A DNA stretch of 10,076 nucleotides from assembly GCA_007127595.1 (NCBI GenBank), contig SKZA01000150.1, positions 1 to 10,076 of the forward strand, read 5' to 3'. The notes beneath the pieces were generated by a model. It had not been told where the DNA came from, did not search any database, and worked only from the letters and a program-made list of their open reading frames with translations. Below, piece by piece: positions 6,370-10,076 of this stretch (position 1 is the stretch's first letter; each line of letters begins with the position of its first letter). The stretch comes from Kiritimatiellia bacterium. Its GTDB lineage: Bacteria > Verrucomicrobiota > Kiritimatiellia > SLAD01. Both the position numbers and the translations under genes were made by a program.

Positions 6370-7230
6370 TCATTCCCCAAACAGCGAAGGACTTTCCAGC
6401 TCCTTCGCCAAAGAGTTGAATTCGAGTTCCTGATAGAAGGCGTGCAGTCCTTTCACGTCCCCCTGCCCTACTTTCCAGTTATTCCAATCCGGGACCACAG
6501 GAATATCGATGCGTAATTTCATCATTCGCATATTGCGAAGCACATCTTCACGATGCGCCTTCAACGCTTCTCGCAGTTTTTCCTGTTTGATGTCGTCCAG
6601 ATTCGCGTAGATCGCTTCCACTGAACCGTGTGCATTCAACAGTTTTGCGGCGGTCTTGGCGCCGACACCCGGCACACCGGGAATATTGTCCGACGTGTCG
6701 CCAATCAAGGCGAGCCATTCAACGATCGATGCCGGGTCAACGCCCGTCTTCTCCCGTACTTCGGCAGCCCCCATCCGCATATCCGACTTGGTGGGCGGAA
6801 TGATGAACGTTCGATCATCCACCAACTGAAACATGTCCTTATCGCTTGTCGCCAGAAGCACTTCCCCCCCCGCGGTCCGCGCCTTGACTGTTACGGCTGC
6901 CATGACGTCATCCGCCTCCTCGTTCTCTTCGCGCAAAACGGGAATGTCGGACAAGCGCAGATATTCCTCAATCACCGGGAACTGCGCATCCAGGTCGTCC
7001 GGCATTGCTTCCCGCTGCGCCTTGTAGGACGCCAATAGCTCCATCCGCTCGTCAGGCAATCCGCCGTCAAAGACCGCGACCATGTGCGTCGGTCGCCACT
7101 GCCGTTCGAGTTGTTGCTGCATGCGGATGAACCCGTATACCGCATTCGTCGGACGACCATTTTTCGTCGTCAACTGACGGATGGCATAGAACGCCCTATA
7201 CGCCACGGCGTGGCCATCAATGAGGAGCAA
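6370..7230 (-). CDS. Stand-alone PolA-type 5'-3' exonuclease (flap nuclease)
   Basis: Removes RNA primers and 5' flaps during lagging-strand maturation and excision repair. The 286 residues correspond to the N-terminal nuclease domain of DNA polymerase I and stop where the 3'-5' exonuclease and polymerase domains would begin. Visible motifs: LLIDGHAVAYRAFYA with D5; VFDGG with D55; YKAQREAMPDDL (K70, R73) in the helical arch; EEADDVM (E105, D107, D108); ATSDKDM (D130, D132); GDTSDNIPG (D178, D181); and the helix-hairpin-helix GVPGVGAKTAAKLL. All metal ligands are present, so it should be active. The start is TTG at 7230-7228; no in-frame ATG exists before an upstream TGA, no Shine-Dalgarno sequence is visible, and a heptamer repeat array begins 11 bp upstream, so the 5' end may have been altered. 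It occupies the polA place in a polA-coaE-rho order. Either a naturally short protein or a reduced polA. Confidence 0.92.
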   Translation of the reverse strand: MLLIDGHAVAYRAFYAIRQLTTKNGRPTNAVYGFIRMQQQLERQWRPTHMVAVFDGGLPDERMELLASYKAQREAMPDDLDAQFPVIEEYLRLSDIPVLREENEEADDVMAAVTVKARTAGGEVLLATSDKDMFQLVDDRTFIIPPTKSDMRMGAAEVREKTGVDPASIVEWLALIGDTSDNIPGVPGVGAKTAAKLLNAHGSVEAIYANLDDIKQEKLREALKAHREDVLRNMRMMKLRIDIPVVPDWNNWKVGQGDVKGLHAFYQELEFNSLAKELESPSLFGE

Positions 7231-7241
7231 ACGGAATTGGA

Positions 7242-7290
7242 GTTCAGGGTTCAGGGTTCGGGATTCGGTATTCGGTATTCAGTGTTCGGG
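7242..7290. repeat. Heptamer tandem array A, seven units of 7 bp
   Basis: Seven contiguous 7-bp units with plus-strand consensus RTTCRGK: two gttcagg, two gttcggg (units 3 and 7), two attcggt and one attcagt. The phase is unbroken over 49 bp. On the minus strand, which is the transcribed strand here, the composition by count is C 19, A 17, G 7, T 6, so the RNA would be C-rich and G-poor. It ends 11 bp before the exonuclease TTG. Degenerate heptamer arrays are known in other bacteria, such as the STRR sequences of cyanobacteria. Confidence 0.85.
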
Positions 7291-7308
7291 AGTTGCGGTC
7301 GGGGAAGA

Positions 7309-7329
7309 GAACGTTCAACATCCAACGTT
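7309..7329. repeat. Heptamer tandem array B, three units of 7 bp
   Basis: Three contiguous 7-bp units (gaacgtt, caacatc, caacgtt), followed by a weaker fourth (cacgtgt, to 7336). The consensus SAACRTY differs from array A, and the two arrays are 18 bp apart and out of phase. It is short, so chance is not excluded, but the same unit length beside array A argues for a related origin. Confidence 0.5.
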
Positions 7330-7398
7330 CACGTGTTGTGCCGCTCAGCCAATTAATTGACGACACATGGGATGGATTGCCTCAAGACCCTGTTCCCA

Positions 7399-7438
7399 CC
7401 GCCCATGTCTTTGCGGGCTTCTGTTCAAGCATGGGCGG
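7399..7438. other. Stem-loop downstream of the secretin gene
   Basis: A perfect 9-bp stem, CCGCCCATG (7399-7407) with CATGGGCGG (7430-7438), and a 22-nt loop, beginning 23 bp after the secretin stop in transcription direction. No T-run follows on the minus strand, so it does not fit an intrinsic terminator; it may be an mRNA 3'-end stabiliser, a Rho-associated pause structure, or one more dispersed palindrome. The rest of the 7231-7461 spacer holds the two heptamer arrays and a 10-bp palindrome CAATTAATTG (7350-7359). Confidence 0.45.
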
Positions 7439-7461
7439 GCGTCACGGAACACGGCGACATG

Positions 7462-10076
7462 TTATTCCATGCCGGGCGCCGGTAACGTCATCGCGTCCGC
7501 CCGATGAATCGGCTTACCGGCCGGGTCCACCAAACGGGCGGTTACAAAGATCAGGAGGTTTTCCTTCCGGCTACGCGAACCTTCCGTACGGAACAAGCGT
7601 CCCAACAACGGGATATCACCCAAGATCGGAATCTTGTCTTCGATCGTCACCAGACGTTCGCGCATCAAGCCGCCCATGACCACGGTCTGGCCGTCCCAGA
7701 TCACGATGCTCGTTGTGACGTTGCGGCTGGCAAACACCGGCTGCGGAATATTGTAGATGAATTCCTGGAACTGGCCGGGCGCATCGGGATTCGGCACCCG
7801 CAAGCGGGAACCATACTGCAGCCAATCTACAAGTTCAGCTACTTCGGGCGAGAGCGCCAAATCGATCGTGTATCCATCCGGACCGACCGTCGGTGTGACG
7901 TTGAGGATCACGCCCGTGCGACGCGTCTCAAAGTTGTCGGGCGTGACCGTCGGCGGCGAAACCACCGCGCTGCCTGTCGCGCCGGAGGCGGCCGTAATCG
8001 TCGGTTCCGTTACGCGGAATTCGGTCGGATAGATGATTTCCTGGACCACCTCGATGGAAGCGTTTATGCCACTCCGCGTGGTCACACGCGGCGCGGAGAG
8101 TAGATCAACATTGCCGCTCTGTGAGAGCGCGTGCAGAACGACACGCATTTCCGGATTTGTCAGGACGCTGGAAATACTCAAGATATTGCCCGCGTAGGTG
8201 GGATCGATCGCTGTCGCGGCCATGCGTGGCGCTATCGCGGAATCTTCCACGTCCGTACCGAAGAAGCGCATACCGCGACTGGCACTGCCGGCATCGATTT
8301 GGACGCGCTCGCGGGTGCCCACGGGACCGGAGCCCCGTTGCAGGAATTGGTAGTTATCCGTGAAGATCCATTGCAGGCCCAACTCTTTCATGTCTTCTTC
8401 AGCCACTTCGACGAAGCGCGCCTCGATTTCAACCTGATTGGGCACAACGTTCAACTGGGACAGGATACGCTCGAATCTATCGAGGTTCTCCGGGGTGTTG
8501 GCCACGATCAACTGACTGATCGTCGGGTTGTACGTGATCGAGGTGCCTACAGGAAATGGGACGCCTGTCGCCTCAAAGAAGGCCTTCACATCGGCGCCTC
8601 GCCCGGTGGGCGGCGGTCGACGCGCACCAAATTCTCCAAACCCGGTCGGAGCGGGCGCGTCTTCCTGGCGATCCTGAATGATGTCGAGGAAGGACGGCTG
8701 CACGGGATAAAGGCGCGTCAAGACACGGCCCACATCGGCGATGCCCGCGGGCGTGATGACCACGGCGTTATCCTCAATCCGATGACGCAAGCCCGCCACT
8801 TCGGTGATGTAGCGGATGGCTTCCATCAGAGAGATGCGCCGCAGGTTCAATGTGATGGTCGGCACACCGGAAACACCGGCGGGCTCAGGCGCAGCGGGGG
8901 CTACGGCGCCCCAAGGATCGTCATCGCCCCACGGATCATCGATGGGCGATGGCGCAGGAGTGGCAGGACGAGCGGCAGGGGCCCCTTCGGGCATGCTCAT
9001 ATTGAGGATGATATTGACGCCTTCACCTTCGGGATCGGCGGCCTCGCTGGCATCGCGCAGAAAAGCGATGACATCGCGGATGTTCGCCTGACGAAACTCT
9101 ACGCGCGGGATGATGATGGCTTCCATTCTTTCACGGAGACGCTCGGCCGGCGTGACGATATCGGTGGGATCAGGCCGGACGAGTTCGTCCGGGAGACGCA
9201 CGTCGTCCCGGCGCGGCGGACTCCATGCATCACGCACTTGCTGAATCATCTGCGCGGTGGTGGTTTCACGCATTCGCTCACTCACGCGCGCCTTGTCTTC
9301 GGCGATGCGCCTCAGATAGCGCATGGCTTGCACGTTGTACTCGTCTCGAATAAGGACGCTCTCAAATAGGATTTCGGCGCGTGCCAGTTCGCCGGCTTCA
9401 TAATAGGCTCGCCCCTCGCTAAGCATTTCATCGACGTCGCGGCGACGTTCGACGACATCAGGACGCTCTTCCACGGGCACCGGGCGGGCCTCTTCCGCCA
9501 ACCGCCGCGCTTCTTCCCGCGCAATGCGCCGCTTCAAAAATGAAACGCCGCGATGCCCCGGGTTGATACGCTCCGCTTCCTCGGCGTTCTGTCGCGCCAC
9601 ACGCATGTCGCCGTCGTCGCGATAGATTCGCTGCGCGATACGGTAATGGGATTCCGCCAGCCCCCAACGGGCGCGTTCCCGCAATTCACGTGTAGCGGGC
9701 CGGTCAGGGATATCGCGCAAGGCGACTTCGAAGGCCTGCCGCGCTCGTTGGAATTCGTCTTGATCCAAGGCGCGGAACCCCGTGTCGAGGTTCTGCAATC
9801 CGTTGACTTCCGCCGCCTGGCGCCGGATTTCCTCCTGTGCGGCCACATCACGCGCCACTTCCTCGGGCGTTACTTCCACTTCGGGCTCTTCGACTTCTTC
9901 TACTTCCTCAACGACGATGTCCTCTTCCTCGTCCCATTCCTCTTCAACGACGGGATCTTCTTCGACCGGGGGCTCCTCTTCAAAGTCATCGAACATGAAA
10001 AGGTCGTCATCGTCAAACGGGTCGACGGCGGGTGCGGGTTCTTCGACGGGCGCTACTGGTTCTTCCACTTCAACCG
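7462..10076 (-). CDS. Secretin (type IV pilus/type II secretion outer-membrane pore), N-terminus beyond right edge
   Basis: The frame is open to the right edge, so the true start and any signal peptide are outside. From the GTG at 10068 there are 868 residues. Order: an acidic Glu/Asp/Pro/Val-rich stretch (about 1-70); an Arg-rich helical region with TPR-like repeats (about 90-265; LDTGFRALDQDEFQRARQAF and GRAYYEAGELARAEILFE); a short STN/N0-like domain (about 320-440) split by a Pro/Ala/Asp-rich insert (361-401); an N1-like domain (about 500-540; ITYNPTISQLIVANTPENLD); and the secretin pore domain (about 545-848) with LLSAPRVTTRSG, GVILNVTPTVGPDGYTIDLAL and the closing VVMGGLM...KIPILGDIPLLGRLF signature. 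Multimers form the outer-membrane channel for pili or secreted proteins. TPR plus secretin matches the Akkermansia Amuc_1098-type pilus protein better than classical PilQ or GspD. Partner genes would be expected to the right. Confidence 0.93.
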   Translation of the reverse strand, partial: VEVEEPVAPVEEPAPAVDPFDDDDLFMFDDFEEEPPVEEDPVVEEEWDEEEDIVVEEVEEVEEPEVEVTPEEVARDVAAQEEIRRQAAEVNGLQNLDTGFRALDQDEFQRARQAFEVALRDIPDRPATRELRERARWGLAESHYRIAQRIYRDDGDMRVARQNAEEAERINPGHRGVSFLKRRIAREEARRLAEEARPVPVEERPDVVERRRDVDEMLSEGRAYYEAGELARAEILFESVLIRDEYNVQAMRYLRRIAEDKARVSERMRETTTAQMIQQVRDAWSPPRRDDVRLPDELVRPDPTDIVTPAERLRERMEAIIIPRVEFRQANIRDVIAFLRDASEAADPEGEGVNIILNMSMPEGAPAARPATPAPSPIDDPWGDDDPWGAVAPAAPEPAGVSGVPTITLNLRRISLMEAIRYITEVAGLRHRIEDNAVVITPAGIADVGRVLTRLYPVQPSFLDIIQDRQEDAPAPTGFGEFGARRPPPTGRGADVKAFFEATGVPFPVGTSITYNPTISQLIVANTPENLDRFERILSQLNVVPNQVEIEARFVEVAEEDMKELGLQWIFTDNYQFLQRGSGPVGTRERVQIDAGSASRGMRFFGTDVEDSAIAPRMAATAIDPTYAGNILSISSVLTNPEMRVVLHALSQSGNVDLLSAPRVTTRSGINASIEVVQEIIYPTEFRVTEPTITAASGATGSAVVSPPTVTPDNFETRRTGVILNVTPTVGPDGYTIDLALSPEVAELVDWLQYGSRLRVPNPDAPGQFQEFIYNIPQPVFASRNVTTSIVIWDGQTVVMGGLMRERLVTIEDKIPILGDIPLLGRLFRTEGSRSRKENLLIFVTARLVDPAGKPIHRADAMTLPAPGME

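Noticed and set aside
7231..7461. CRISPR array or tRNA in the repeat-rich spacer
   Set aside because: The units are 7 bp and contiguous with no spacers, and no cloverleaf with an acceptor stem or anticodon arm can be drawn.
8131..9369. A 412-codon plus-strand open frame opposite the secretin
   Set aside because: It is antisense to a clearly conserved secretin, has no motif and shows the residue bias of a shadow frame.

Overview
The window reads as one continuous block of minus-strand genes from a fairly GC-rich bacterial chromosome. In transcription order (right to left) they are: a type IV pilus/type II secretion-type secretin (N-terminus off the right edge), a stand-alone PolA-type 5'-3' exonuclease, a large GT-C/STT3-like membrane protein, dephospho-CoA kinase (coaE), transcription terminator Rho (rho), a membrane-anchored von Willebrand factor A (VWA) protein, and the start of a small membrane protein that runs off the left edge. 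The order exonuclease/polA - coaE - rho matches the polA-coaE-rho cluster I know from Chlamydia. The secretin resembles the TPR-plus-secretin protein of Akkermansia (Amuc_1098 type). Together these suggest a member of the PVC superphylum (Verrucomicrobiota, Kiritimatiellota or Lentisphaerota-like). This is an inference from gene content; no rRNA or other marker is present.

Layout. 1-3981 is a tight cluster read leftward: coaE overlaps rho by 8 bp, rho is 4 bp from the VWA gene, and the VWA gene is 6 bp from the small membrane ORF, so co-transcription and translational coupling are likely. 3982-6369 holds the STT3-like gene with short repeats on both sides. 6370-7230 is the exonuclease. 7231-7461 is a repeat-rich spacer. 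7462-10076 is the secretin.

The most unusual signal lies between the genes. Three spacers carry short, structured, dispersed-looking repeats: a 26-bp direct repeat in two copies (4024-4049 and 4078-4103), the second of which encodes the C-terminal tail of the STT3-like protein; a compound palindromic island (6150-6280); and two arrays of 7-bp units (7242-7290 and 7309-7329), the first ending 11 bp before the exonuclease start. The 26-bp repeat and the palindromic island share an exact 12-mer, placed in inverted orientation on the two sides of the STT3-like gene.

At the syntenic polA position only the 5'-3' exonuclease domain is encoded, and the space where the polymerase part would lie is occupied by repeats and the STT3-like gene. 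This suggests a rearranged or eroded polA locus. Most of the gene content is otherwise ordinary housekeeping (CoA synthesis, transcription termination, DNA repair) next to envelope functions. I see no CRISPR array, tRNA, rRNA, transposase or phage gene.
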